Notes under the pieces: generated by a model | Database searches by the model: none | The model's input: only the letters and a program-made list of their open reading frames with translations | Told to the model about the DNA's origin: nothing | From: Chloroflexota bacterium | GTDB taxonomy: Bacteria; Chloroflexota; Anaerolineae; Anaerolineales; Anaerolineaceae | Assembly: GCA_012517865.1 (NCBI GenBank) | Contig: JAAYUC010000048.1 | Coordinates: 1-58,389 of the forward strand | Direction: 5' to 3' | Length of the DNA stretch: 58,389 nucleotides | Program-made: the position numbers and the translations under genes | In this document: in pieces, positions 25,487 to 33,133 of the stretch | Layout: each line of letters opens with the position of its first letter | Position numbering within the stretch: position 1 is the first letter of the stretch

Positions 25487-26530
25487 ATGACCGAAAACAA
25501 TATTTCTCCGACTGGCGATAACAGACTCCTGGCCGAAACGCACTCCACCCGGAAAATCGGCTGGCTGGAACGCACTGTTGGACCGGATAATTACCGCATC
25601 CTTAAGGGATTGGTAAAGACCCCCGCCTCAATCATCGGGATGATTTTGATTTTCATTTTCATTCTCATCGCCATCTTCGCGCCGGTCATCGCGCCGCCGG
25701 TTGGGAATGACCCTTACAAAATGCCGCGCGACGGCTTTGTGGGCGAACCCAAAGCCCCCGGCTCCCCCTGGAAGAGAAACGTACCGGAAATTCCCTTCTG
25801 GTACAAAACTGTGACGGGCAATGAAAAATGGGAACACCTGCTGGGCACAGCCCAGGGCCAGTACGATATCTTCTACGGCATCGTCTGGGGAACGCGCACG
25901 GCCTTCAAAACCGGCTTCATTGTGGTGGTTGCCACGGTGCTGATTGGTGTTATCCTTGGTTCCATCGCTGCTTACTACGGCGGCGCGGTGGATAACGTCA
26001 TCATGCGCATCACTGATATCTTTATGACCCTGCCTTACATCATGATGGCGCTGATTTTTTCCGCTGTGCTGACGCCAATCCTGGGCAGAAGTCTGCTCCC
26101 GCCCCTGATCGCGATGATTGCCTTTGGTTGGATGGGCTACGCCCGCATTATCCGCTCGGATATCCTCTCCATCAAAGAGCGCGATTATGTTCTGGCAGCC
26201 AAGGCTTCCGGCCTGAAAAACGGCCGCATCCTCTTCAAACACATCCTCCCCAATGCCATTTTCCCCACCCTGGTGCTGGCTTCGCTCGGCATCGGCGATG
26301 TGGTGCTCGGGTTTGCCGCGCTGTCTTTCCTCGGCATTGGCACGGAAGTCGGCTACGCCGACTGGGGGCAGGTGCTCAGCTTCGCCCGCAACTGGATTAC
26401 CAGCCTGGATAAGTACTGGTACATTGTGGTTTACCCAGGCGTGACCCTGACCCTGTTCGTTATGGGCTGGAACCTGGTTGGCGATGCCATGCGCGATGTG
26501 CTCGACCCACGTATGCGCGGGAAAAGCTAA
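25487..26530 (+). CDS. dppC: Peptide ABC transporter permease (DppC type)
   Basis: Second channel subunit. It has a soluble N-terminal tail, a first helix around ASIIGMILIFIFILIAIFAP, an extracytoplasmic region, and an EAA loop (SIKERDYVLAAKASGLKNGR). The start at 25487 is set by AAGGAG. The longer frame overlaps dppB. Length is 347 aa. It is the last gene of the operon, followed by a strong terminator. Confidence 0.93.
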   Translation: MTENNISPTGDNRLLAETHSTRKIGWLERTVGPDNYRILKGLVKTPASIIGMILIFIFILIAIFAPVIAPPVGNDPYKMPRDGFVGEPKAPGSPWKRNVPEIPFWYKTVTGNEKWEHLLGTAQGQYDIFYGIVWGTRTAFKTGFIVVVATVLIGVILGSIAAYYGGAVDNVIMRITDIFMTLPYIMMALIFSAVLTPILGRSLLPPLIAMIAFGWMGYARIIRSDILSIKERDYVLAAKASGLKNGRILFKHILPNAIFPTLVLASLGIGDVVLGFAALSFLGIGTEVGYADWGQVLSFARNWITSLDKYWYIVVYPGVTLTLFVMGWNLVGDAMRDVLDPRMRGKS

Positions 26531-26550
26531 ACGCTTTGTTTCAAAAACGG

Positions 26551-26586
26551 CATCCCCTGAGAAAACCTCGGGGGATGTTTCTTTTA
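26551..26586 (+). terminator. Terminator of the peptide transporter operon
   Basis: CATCCCCTGAG (26551-26561) pairs with CTCGGGGGATG (26567-26577) with one G-T pair around AAAAC. TTTCTTTT follows. Confidence 0.85.
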
Positions 26587-26599
26587 TCGCTCATGCGGG

Positions 26600-26605
26600 T
26601 ATAAT
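26600..26605 (+). promoter_or_regulatory. -10 box of the ROK-family gene, leaderless type
   Basis: TATAAT ends 8 bases before the ATG at 26614, with no Shine-Dalgarno sequence. Confidence 0.55.
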
Positions 26606-26613
26606 CAGCATAC

Positions 26614-27588
26614 ATGCTGCGCAAAGAAGCTTTCCTCAACGGTTCTTCCAACATCCTCGGCATCAATCTGGACGGGGAGCGTCTGCTGGTAGTTTACGGC
26701 AGTCCCACCGGAATTATTTACGAGCGTTTATCCGCGCCGGTCCCTGCGCAAGTCAGCTTTTCAGCGGTTCTGGAACTCATCATGGTGCAAGCCGACCGCT
26801 TGCTCACGCTGACCCAGGCACAGCATCTGCCTGTGCCGGACCGGGTTTCCGCCGCGATTTCCGGCAATCTGGACGCCGAGACCGGCATTCTCGGTTCTGC
26901 AGTGGACTTTCCGCTCTGGAAGCAGGAACCTGTTCGCTCGCAGCTTGCCCTGCGCTTCAATCTTCCCGTTGTGGTCGAACAGAAAGCCAACGCGGGCGCG
27001 CTGGCTGAATACTACTTCGGCCTCGGCCAGAATATTCGCAATCTCGTTTTCATTGAAATGTCGCCCACCGTTCGCGCCGGCATCCTCACCAACGGCAGGC
27101 TCTACTGCAATAGCGGCGGCACAGCCGGCCAGCTCGGCAATCTGCGGCTCGCGTCGGAAGGCCCGGCCGGTCTGGCAAAACCGGGCACGCTTTCCGGGTT
27201 TGCCAGCGCGGCGGGAATGCTGGAGTTGGCGCGTAAACGCTACCCACAGCATTGGGATGAAGATGTGGACATCTTCCAGATCATCCGCGACGCGCAAAAT
27301 GGCGACCCGTTCGCACAGGAGGTCTTCACCGAGGCCGGAACACAGCTGGGTCGCGGCCTCGCACCGCTGACGCACCTGCTGCAGCCGGAACTCATTGTCA
27401 TTGGCTTCCCTGGCTGCCTGCTGGCCGAGCTGCTGCTTGGTCCTGCCCGGGCGGCGCTCGCCGCCGCGGCGGACCTGGCCGAATCCTCCCTGCCCAGGCT
27501 GGCTTCCTCAGCCTTATGCGCCCGGCTGCCGGAGCTGGAAGCCGTCGCGCCGGCCATTCACCGCATCAAAGCCCAGGCAGGGGCATAA
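26614..27588 (+). CDS. ROK-family protein, possibly lacking zinc site
   Basis: Resembles ROK sugar kinases/regulators of the actin-like ATPase fold. It has an N-terminal LGINLDGERLLVV strand pair, VVEQKANAGALAEY (kinase members have ...ENDANAAALGE...), and GGTAGQLGN. The usual ROK zinc motif (H after the GEL/GQL loop and C-G-X-X-G-C-x-E) is not seen. There is no N-terminal helix-turn-helix, so it is not a typical ROK repressor. Length is 324 aa. It may be a divergent kinase or a regulator that has lost activity. It is convergent with the CDP-alcohol phosphotransferase gene. Confidence 0.7.
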   Translation: MLRKEAFLNGSSNILGINLDGERLLVVYGSPTGIIYERLSAPVPAQVSFSAVLELIMVQADRLLTLTQAQHLPVPDRVSAAISGNLDAETGILGSAVDFPLWKQEPVRSQLALRFNLPVVVEQKANAGALAEYYFGLGQNIRNLVFIEMSPTVRAGILTNGRLYCNSGGTAGQLGNLRLASEGPAGLAKPGTLSGFASAAGMLELARKRYPQHWDEDVDIFQIIRDAQNGDPFAQEVFTEAGTQLGRGLAPLTHLLQPELIVIGFPGCLLAELLLGPARAALAAAADLAESSLPRLASSALCARLPELEAVAPAIHRIKAQAGA

Positions 27589-27614
27589 AAAAGGTCTGCC
27601 GGGGGCGGCAGACC
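27587..27614. terminator. Terminator between the ROK gene and the lipid/zinc operon
   Basis: GGTCTGCC (27593-27600) pairs with GGCAGACC (27607-27614). On the minus strand it is followed by six T, so it ends the minus-strand operon. On the plus strand AAATAATT follows. Confidence 0.8.
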
Positions 27615-27636
27615 AAATAATTCGCCAGTACACAGT

Positions 27637-28452
27637 TCAGGCGATGTCGGGCAGGTCTTCGACAGCCTGTTTTTTCTTCTTTTTCGCGGCTTTCGCGTCC
27701 GCCTTCGCGAGTTTGAGCTGCGCTTTTGCCAGCTTTTTGGCTTCTTTTGCTTTGCGGTGAGCAAGTTTTTCCGCGTCAAACTTTTCCAGCTTGATGCTTA
27801 TTCGGATGGTTTCCACCAGATAATAAACATAAAGAATGAGCGCGATGATGGCAATTACCAGCGTTCCGTAGGTCTGGTTGCCAAAAATCGGAAGCGAGAC
27901 GTTTTTGACCCCAATAAAGTAATTGACCAGACTGAAAATGATGGCCATCAGCCGCATTTCTGTCGGACCCAATTTGATGGTGGTCATCTCAAACACACCG
28001 GTCACCTTGGTTTTGAGGAACACGGTAATCATCATCAGCAGGTAGCCGATGGCAGCCGCGAGGGTGATGTCCAAACGGGATATGCCGGCAAACCCAAACC
28101 CCAGGAACATGCAGACAGCGGTAAAACCGTCCACGGAGTGGTCGATGAAGTAGCCGTAATTGGGCCGCTCCATGTGTCGGTAGCGCGCCAGGGTGCCGTC
28201 CAGGCTGTCGCCAAACCAATTCACCACATACCCAAAACAGGCAATCAGCACCCAATAATTACGCAGGGGACCGCCCGTTCGGCCCACAATAATGAAACTG
28301 GCCAGGGTCAGCAAAGAGCCAAGGATGCCGATGATTGTCAGGGTGTCGGAATTAATCGACGGCGGCATATGCGCTGCCAGCCACTGCAGAGCCGGTCGCT
28401 CCAGCGGGCCAAGCAGGATATCGTTTTTTCTCACTTCTGTTTGTTGTTTCAT
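27637..28452 (-). CDS. CDP-alcohol phosphatidyltransferase family protein
   Basis: Integral membrane enzyme joining CDP-diacylglycerol (or similar) to an alcohol to make a phospholipid headgroup. The family motif is complete: GDSLDGTLARYRHMERPNYG followed by YFIDHSVD, giving D-X2-D-G-X2-A-R-X8-G-X3-D-X3-D. Several helices follow. The last 50 residues are Lys/Ala-rich (such as AKKKKKQAVEDLPDIA), an unusual cytosolic tail. Length is 271 aa. It comes 10 bases after the acyltransferase gene. The alcohol is unknown; inositol phosphate or glycerol phosphate are both possible. Confidence 0.88.
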   Translation of the reverse strand: MKQQTEVRKNDILLGPLERPALQWLAAHMPPSINSDTLTIIGILGSLLTLASFIIVGRTGGPLRNYWVLIACFGYVVNWFGDSLDGTLARYRHMERPNYGYFIDHSVDGFTAVCMFLGFGFAGISRLDITLAAAIGYLLMMITVFLKTKVTGVFEMTTIKLGPTEMRLMAIIFSLVNYFIGVKNVSLPIFGNQTYGTLVIAIIALILYVYYLVETIRISIKLEKFDAEKLAHRKAKEAKKLAKAQLKLAKADAKAAKKKKKQAVEDLPDIA

Positions 28453-28462
28453 AAGATACCTC

Positions 28463-29383
28463 TCAGAGTAAATTCTGAATTTCCGTCAGCGCTTCCGGCC
28501 AGATGGGGTAGAACATCGCCCATTGTTCCAGATAAGGCAGGATAAATTTTTCTGCCTCGCGCATGACTTTTTCAGCATTCAATACAATATCGTCGGTCAG
28601 ATTGTCATAGTTTTCAAACACGATTGGCGGGGTGCAGTCGTAATAGAACGTGCCGTCCTCGCGGGTGACTCCGCAGGCCACGCGCACTGCGGCTCCAGTC
28701 TCGCGGGCCAGCCGCACGTAGTAGGTGGAAAGATTGGCCGGTCTGCCAAAAAAGGCCGGCTTGTATTTCTGGTCGTCCTTGCCTTCGATAGGTCTGTCCA
28801 CTCCCGTCACCAGAGAATAGCCCTCTTGCATCATCAGCTTTTTCGCTTCCCGGAAAGCGCTGAGACTGATGGGCATAATGCGCATCCCGACCTTCTCCCG
28901 CAGCTGGTTTTGCGCCAGATAGGTTTTATTGGGCTTGGGATAAGAAAGCACCACTGTTTTCAGCCCAAATTTCACCAGCATCATTCCAAACAGGTCAAAA
29001 TTACCCAGATGGGGACCCAGCAGTATCTGCAGTCTTCCGTGTTGGGAATCCTCCAGCATCGCCTTCAACTCAGGAGAAAGGATAATGCGCTGCTTGGCTT
29101 CCTCGACGTGTTGATAATAATAAAAGTACTCAAATAACGCGGTCACAATATTGCGGGTTACTGCCCTGGAGCGGGCTTTCAGTGCGGCCCGGGTCAGCTT
29201 GCCGTCAGAGGCGACCCATTGATTGACTTTGATGGCTTTCATCATCTTTGTGGACTGGAAAGCAGATATGACGCGCGCCACCACAGCGGCCAGTCTTCTG
29301 CCGGAGGAAAGGGAGCAGTGTCTCCCCAGCCAAAGTCCCAAACCAATGGGTCCAGTATCCTGAAAGAAATCTTTAATCGTCAT
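28463..29383 (-). CDS. LpxL/PatA-like lysophospholipid acyltransferase
   Basis: Acyltransferase of the HtrB/LpxL family, which in Gram-positives includes the phosphatidylinositol mannoside acyltransferase PatA. The catalytic H-X4-D is GPHLGNFDLFG. A DRPIEGKDDQ segment and the AFFGRPANLS block follow. With a CDP-alcohol transferase next door and no lipid A genes in the window, a role in a glycolipid or phospholipid is likelier than lipid A. I use the ATG at 29383. A TAAAAT box overlapping the znuB stop lies 9 bases before it. Length is 306 aa. Confidence 0.83.
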   Translation of the reverse strand: MTIKDFFQDTGPIGLGLWLGRHCSLSSGRRLAAVVARVISAFQSTKMMKAIKVNQWVASDGKLTRAALKARSRAVTRNIVTALFEYFYYYQHVEEAKQRIILSPELKAMLEDSQHGRLQILLGPHLGNFDLFGMMLVKFGLKTVVLSYPKPNKTYLAQNQLREKVGMRIMPISLSAFREAKKLMMQEGYSLVTGVDRPIEGKDDQKYKPAFFGRPANLSTYYVRLARETGAAVRVACGVTREDGTFYYDCTPPIVFENYDNLTDDIVLNAEKVMREAEKFILPYLEQWAMFYPIWPEALTEIQNLL

Positions 29384-29392
29384 AGTCAACTT

Positions 29393-29398
29393 ATTTTA
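29393..29398 (-). promoter_or_regulatory. Possible internal -10 box before the acyltransferase gene
   Basis: TAAAAT on the minus strand spans the znuB stop codon and lies 9 bases before the ATG at 29383. Confidence 0.35.
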
Positions 29399-30268
29399 CC
29401 GGATAAGCTCCAAATCATTTTTTTGCGCTGTCGTCTCCCGAATCTGCCTGCGCTTGTCGAATATGCCTTTAGAAATAGCCGCGAGCGCGTATGCCAGGCC
29501 TGCCAACAGGATAATCACTGCGCCGGAGGGCAGATTGAGCGCGTAAGAGACAAGCAGCCCCGCAATCATGAAAAGCAGGCTCAGGCCAGTGCTGAGAACC
29601 ATAATTCCGCGCATCTCGCGCACGTACAAATTGGCGATGGCAGGCGGTATGGTAAGCAGAGCGATGACCAGAATTAAGCCAACCACGCGCATGGAAATCA
29701 CCACAGTCAGCCCGATGAGCACAATCATCGCCATCGAAAGCAAACCAACCGGGACATTCCGCACAGTCGAAAAGGTCTCATCAAAGGAAATCGCCAGCAA
29801 AAGTCTGTAGAACACCAGAACAAAAGCCAGCACCACCAGCGCGATGACCGCCATCAGCCACAGATCGCCGGTTGAGACTGCCAGAATGCTGCCAAACAGA
29901 TAGCTCATCAGGTCCGCTTTATATCCCGGGCTGAGGCTGACAAAAATGATGCCCAACGCCATACCAAGCGCCCACATTACCCCGATGATGGTGTCCGCGC
30001 GCGCTTTTTCTTTGCGGTGCACATAGCCCATCGCGAGGGAAGAAAGCAAGCTGAAACCCACCGCGCCCCACACAGGATTCAGCCCGAGGAAATACGCGAT
30101 GCCCACGCCGCCGTAAGCCGCGTGCGCGATACCGCCGCTGATGAACACAATACGGTTAAGCACCACCAGGGTCCCAACCACGCCGCATGCCGCGCTGACA
30201 ATCACGCCGTCCAGCAGCGCATTGCGCATGAACTCATAAGAAAGCACTTCTCTCAAAAAATCAATCAT
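29396..30268 (-). CDS. znuB: Zinc/manganese-type ABC transporter permease
   Basis: Permease of the ABC-3 metal family (ZnuB/TroC/MntB) with about eight helices. Typical blocks are VVLNRIVFISGGIAHAAYGG near the start, ADTIIGVMWALGMALGII, and VVGLILVIALLTIPPAIA towards the end. Length is 290 aa. Its ATG overlaps the znuC stop by four bases, so it is translationally coupled. Confidence 0.92.
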   Translation of the reverse strand: MIDFLREVLSYEFMRNALLDGVIVSAACGVVGTLVVLNRIVFISGGIAHAAYGGVGIAYFLGLNPVWGAVGFSLLSSLAMGYVHRKEKARADTIIGVMWALGMALGIIFVSLSPGYKADLMSYLFGSILAVSTGDLWLMAVIALVVLAFVLVFYRLLLAISFDETFSTVRNVPVGLLSMAMIVLIGLTVVISMRVVGLILVIALLTIPPAIANLYVREMRGIMVLSTGLSLLFMIAGLLVSYALNLPSGAVIILLAGLAYALAAISKGIFDKRRQIRETTAQKNDLELIR

Positions 30269-31071
30269 TCCAGGCGCTCCCCGTCTTTATCATGCGCCGG
30301 TAAAACGCGGTGCGGCACACCGTGCGCGATCAGGTCCACCGGGCATTCATAGCCGGCATCCAGCATATCCGCCGAGATGGATTTATCGCGGTGGTAAACC
30401 AGGCGGCGGTTAATGCACCCAATAGTCTTGACATAAGCTGAAATGGCAGTCATGTCATGCGAAATCAAGAGGATGGAAATTTCTTCATTTAGCCTGGCCA
30501 GCAAATCGTAGAGCTGAACGCTGGCCTGCGGGTCGACGCTGGCAGTAGGCTCGTCCAGCAGCAAAATACGCGGCTGTGCTGCCAAAGCCCGTGCGATATA
30601 GACCCGCTGGCGCTGACCTCCGGAGATTTCGTTAATGGAGCGCTTGCTCAGGTCAAGCATGCCTGTCTGGCGCAGAGCCTCTTCCACACGCTGACGGTCC
30701 TCGGCCTTTAGGCGCAGGCTGCCAAAACCGGGCTTAATCCTGCCCATGCTGACCACGTCCCACACGTTTATTGGAAAAGCTTTATCGCTGACCTGCAGCT
30801 GCGGAACGTAGCCGATGTACTTTCTGCCTTCTGCAGCGCTGCTTCCCATCACCTGGACGGAACCGCTGCGCGGAGGAATTAATCCCAGGATTACCTTGAT
30901 GAGCGTAGTCTTTCCGCCGCCGTTGGGGCCGATGAGACCGACATAGTCGCGCGGAAAAAGGTCAAAACTGACGTCTTCCAGGACTGTATCCAGGTCGTAA
31001 CCTGCCCAGACATTGCGCAGGGAAATGATTGGAGCTTCGCCGTCTCTTTCCAAATCAGCCTCTTTACTCAA
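30265..31071 (-). CDS. znuC: Zinc/manganese-type ABC transporter ATP-binding protein
   Basis: ATPase subunit with Walker A GPNGGGKTTLIK, Q-loop VPQLQ, signature ISGGQRQRVYIARAL, Walker B ILLLDEPTASVD and switch His in LLISHDM. Length is 268 aa. It overlaps znuA by 8 bases and znuB by 4. Confidence 0.93.
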   Translation of the reverse strand: MSKEADLERDGEAPIISLRNVWAGYDLDTVLEDVSFDLFPRDYVGLIGPNGGGKTTLIKVILGLIPPRSGSVQVMGSSAAEGRKYIGYVPQLQVSDKAFPINVWDVVSMGRIKPGFGSLRLKAEDRQRVEEALRQTGMLDLSKRSINEISGGQRQRVYIARALAAQPRILLLDEPTASVDPQASVQLYDLLARLNEEISILLISHDMTAISAYVKTIGCINRRLVYHRDKSISADMLDAGYECPVDLIAHGVPHRVLPAHDKDGERLE

Positions 31072-31936
31072 GCGCTTTAGCCAGTTCCGCAGCTAACAGG
31101 CGCATATTTGCAGACCAATCGCCTGCCATCGGGTCCAGTTCCACCACCCGGGCTCCGCCAAGCTGCGCGGCAATGGACTGCGCCAGTTTCTGGCTGATGC
31201 CCTTCTGGACAAATACCGTAGTGATTCCATTGTCGCGCGCCAGCTGCAAGACTTTTCCCAGCTCTTCCGGCCCCGGCTCCTGCCCGTGGGATTCCACGGA
31301 GAGCATGGTTAGACCGTATTCCTCGGCAAAATACCCCCAGGCCGGATGAATGACCAGGAAGGTGTGCCGGCTGATGCCAGCCAGCGCCGCGCGTGCGTCC
31401 GCGTCTACCGCGTCAATTTCCAAAAGCCAGGAGGTGAGATTCCCGCGGTAGATTTCCGCGTTTGCCGGGTCCGCCGTTTCCAGCGCCTCGGCGATGTTCC
31501 GGGAAATCATCCTGACCCGCTCGGGTGAAAACCAGATGTGCGGGTCTTCTTCACCTTCGCCTTCGGGGCTGCCAAATGTCGGAACGAGGGGCAGCCGTTC
31601 AACGCCGGCAGCTGAATCAGCAATCGTCATGGTCGGATTTGCCGCCCTAAAACGCGGCAGCCAGGCGTCTTCAAACTCCACGCCGATTGTGAAATACAGG
31701 CGCGATTTTGTCATCGCGCGCATTTGCTCGGCTGTCGGTTCGTAGGTGTGCGGGTCGTCGCCTGGCCCCACAATCGCCTGCACGGAGACCAGGTCTCCGC
31801 CAATTTTTTGCACAAAGTAAGCCTGCGGCAGCACCGAAACGGTTACCGTCAGTTTTTCCGGCTGGCCCGACGCGGCCGGCGCGCAGGCACTCAGCAGCAG
31901 CGCGGCACACAACAAAACAACGCTCATGTGCTTCAT
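31064..31936 (-). CDS. znuA: Zinc/manganese-binding lipoprotein of ABC uptake system
   Basis: Cluster A-I metal-binding protein. The lipobox is LLSAC. Ligand regions seen are DPHTYEP, DPHIWFSPE and HPAWGYFAEEYGL. The long His-rich loop of many ZnuA proteins is replaced by a short acidic stretch (SPEGEGEEDPH). The start at 31936 shares ATGA with the regulator gene stop. The longer frame lies inside that gene. Length is 290 aa. Zinc is favoured because of the coupled Fur-family regulator, but manganese cannot be excluded. Confidence 0.9.
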   Translation of the reverse strand: MKHMSVVLLCAALLLSACAPAASGQPEKLTVTVSVLPQAYFVQKIGGDLVSVQAIVGPGDDPHTYEPTAEQMRAMTKSRLYFTIGVEFEDAWLPRFRAANPTMTIADSAAGVERLPLVPTFGSPEGEGEEDPHIWFSPERVRMISRNIAEALETADPANAEIYRGNLTSWLLEIDAVDADARAALAGISRHTFLVIHPAWGYFAEEYGLTMLSVESHGQEPGPEELGKVLQLARDNGITTVFVQKGISQKLAQSIAAQLGGARVVELDPMAGDWSANMRLLAAELAKALE

Positions 31937-32370
31937 GAGTTGCCGCCTGCCTCCAAAAGAGCCTGGCATTCCGGGCAGAGACCATAAAACTGCAGCAGAT
32001 GGTCGCTCACCTGGTAGCGCGTTTCAGTCTGGACGCGCTGCACCAGCTCGCGCATATCCTCCGAGCCCGAAAATTCGACCGCTTTCTGACATTTCTGACA
32101 GACAATGAAGTGGTGGTGTCCAAAGCTGGCGGGAAGATATCCGACCAGACCGTCCGCCTGAAAGACCTGGCTGATTAAGCCGAGCGCGAAGAACAGCTCG
32201 AGCGTCCGATACACGCTCACGACCCCCAGGTGAATGCCCTGCTCCCGCAAAATGCGGTGAATCGCGAGCGGATTTAGCGGTTTTTCAGCTGTCTCCATCA
32301 GCTTCATTATCCGCTTGCGCGGTTCAGAAAGCCGATAGCCTGCCTTTGCGAGTAAAGTCTGCCAATCCAT
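31933..32370 (-). CDS. Fur-family metal regulator (probable Zur)
   Basis: Winged-helix repressor of the Fur family. The DNA-binding half includes ISQVFQADG just after the recognition region. The metal-site region has GHHHFIVCQKCQKAVEF, and the second structural Cys pair is CPEC near the C-terminus. Length is 145 aa. It is the first gene of a run with znuA, znuC and znuB, each overlapping the next, so it most likely represses its own operon with zinc as co-repressor. Confidence 0.9.
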   Translation of the reverse strand: MDWQTLLAKAGYRLSEPRKRIMKLMETAEKPLNPLAIHRILREQGIHLGVVSVYRTLELFFALGLISQVFQADGLVGYLPASFGHHHFIVCQKCQKAVEFSGSEDMRELVQRVQTETRYQVSDHLLQFYGLCPECQALLEAGGNS

Positions 32371-32380
32371 AGTCTATTAT

Positions 32381-32395
32381 TGAAAATGTTTTTCA
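32381..32395. promoter_or_regulatory. Candidate Zur/Fur operator
   Basis: TGAAAA-TGT-TTTTCA is a perfect 6-3-6 inverted repeat. It lies between the minus-strand -10 box (32404-32409) and the regulator ATG, covering the expected transcription start. The placement suits repression. Confidence 0.6.
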
Positions 32396-32403
32396 GTTAG
32401 CAT

Positions 32404-32409
32404 ATTGTA
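32404..32409 (-). promoter_or_regulatory. -10 box of the zur-znu operon
   Basis: TACAAT on the minus strand, 33 bases before the regulator ATG and next to the inverted repeat at 32381-32395. Confidence 0.55.
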
Positions 32410-32487
32410 GACGGCCTTCGGAAAATTGTCAAACCGGCAAGTGCCTGCAAGGCTTGCACAAAAGATGCGCGCAGGATTTATTTCTGT

Positions 32488-32493
32488 TATAAT
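32488..32493 (+). promoter_or_regulatory. -10 box of the SlyD-like gene
   Basis: TATAAT lies 46 bases before the ATG at 32540. Confidence 0.5.
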
Positions 32494-32539
32494 CATGCGG
32501 CTCGGGAAACCCGGGCATTTATTGAGAATTGGAGAAGAA

Positions 32540-33055
32540 ATGACAGAAAAAATTTTAAACGCGGTGCAAGACGATACCGTAGTTCAGCTTGCATACAATC
32601 TGGTTGTGGACGGCGAGGAAATCGAATTCGAAGTGCTGGAATACCTGCACGGCCACCAGAACATCATCCCCGGGCTGGAAAACGCCTTGACCGGTCTGGC
32701 GGTAGGGGAGTCTAAAGAAGTGCTGGTTCTCGCGGAAGATGCCTATGGTGAATTTGACCCGGACGCGGTTGTGTTGGTTTCCCGCAAATCCTTCCCTCCC
32801 GACTTTGAAATCCGCCTGGGCGAGCCGATGAACCTGCGCGACGCGAGCGGGCACGTCTTCACTGGTGTTGCCACCGCGCTGACCGATGAGACTGTGGAGC
32901 TGGACTTAAACCACCCCATGGCCGGCAAAGACCTGCAGTTCACCGTGACCATCCTTGGTATCCGCCCGGCCACCGAGCTGGAAATTCAAAATGGGCGCCT
33001 CGGAATGTCCTGCGACAGCTGCAGCGACGGCTGCTCCGACGGCTGCTGCGGTTAA
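32540..33055 (+). CDS. SlyD-like FKBP-type peptidyl-prolyl isomerase with Cys-rich tail
   Basis: FKBP-fold isomerase/chaperone with an inserted IF domain. The FKBP halves are NLVVDGEEIEFEVLEYLHGH with IIPGLENALTGLAVGE, and HPMAGKDLQFTVTILGIRPA. The central part carries the SlyD-type insert (AEDAYGEFDPDAVVLV). The C-terminus ends in a Cys cluster, SCDSCSDGCSDGCCG, recalling the metal-binding tail of SlyD. The start at 32540 has GGAG upstream. Length is 171 aa. It is divergent from the zinc-uptake operon, which fits a metal-handling role. Confidence 0.88.
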   Translation: MTEKILNAVQDDTVVQLAYNLVVDGEEIEFEVLEYLHGHQNIIPGLENALTGLAVGESKEVLVLAEDAYGEFDPDAVVLVSRKSFPPDFEIRLGEPMNLRDASGHVFTGVATALTDETVELDLNHPMAGKDLQFTVTILGIRPATELEIQNGRLGMSCDSCSDGCSDGCCG

Positions 33056-33081
33056 AAACCCTTCCAGCGTACTGGAAAAAT

Positions 33082-33116
33082 AAACGCTGCGTTGATTAAA
33101 CGCAGCGTTTTTTATT
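33082..33116 (+). terminator. Terminator after the SlyD-like gene
   Basis: AAACGCTGCGTT (33082-33093) and AACGCAGCGTTT (33099-33110) form a strong stem, followed by TTTATTTT. Confidence 0.85.
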
Positions 33117-33133
33117 TTCAATCGCGTGGTCTA

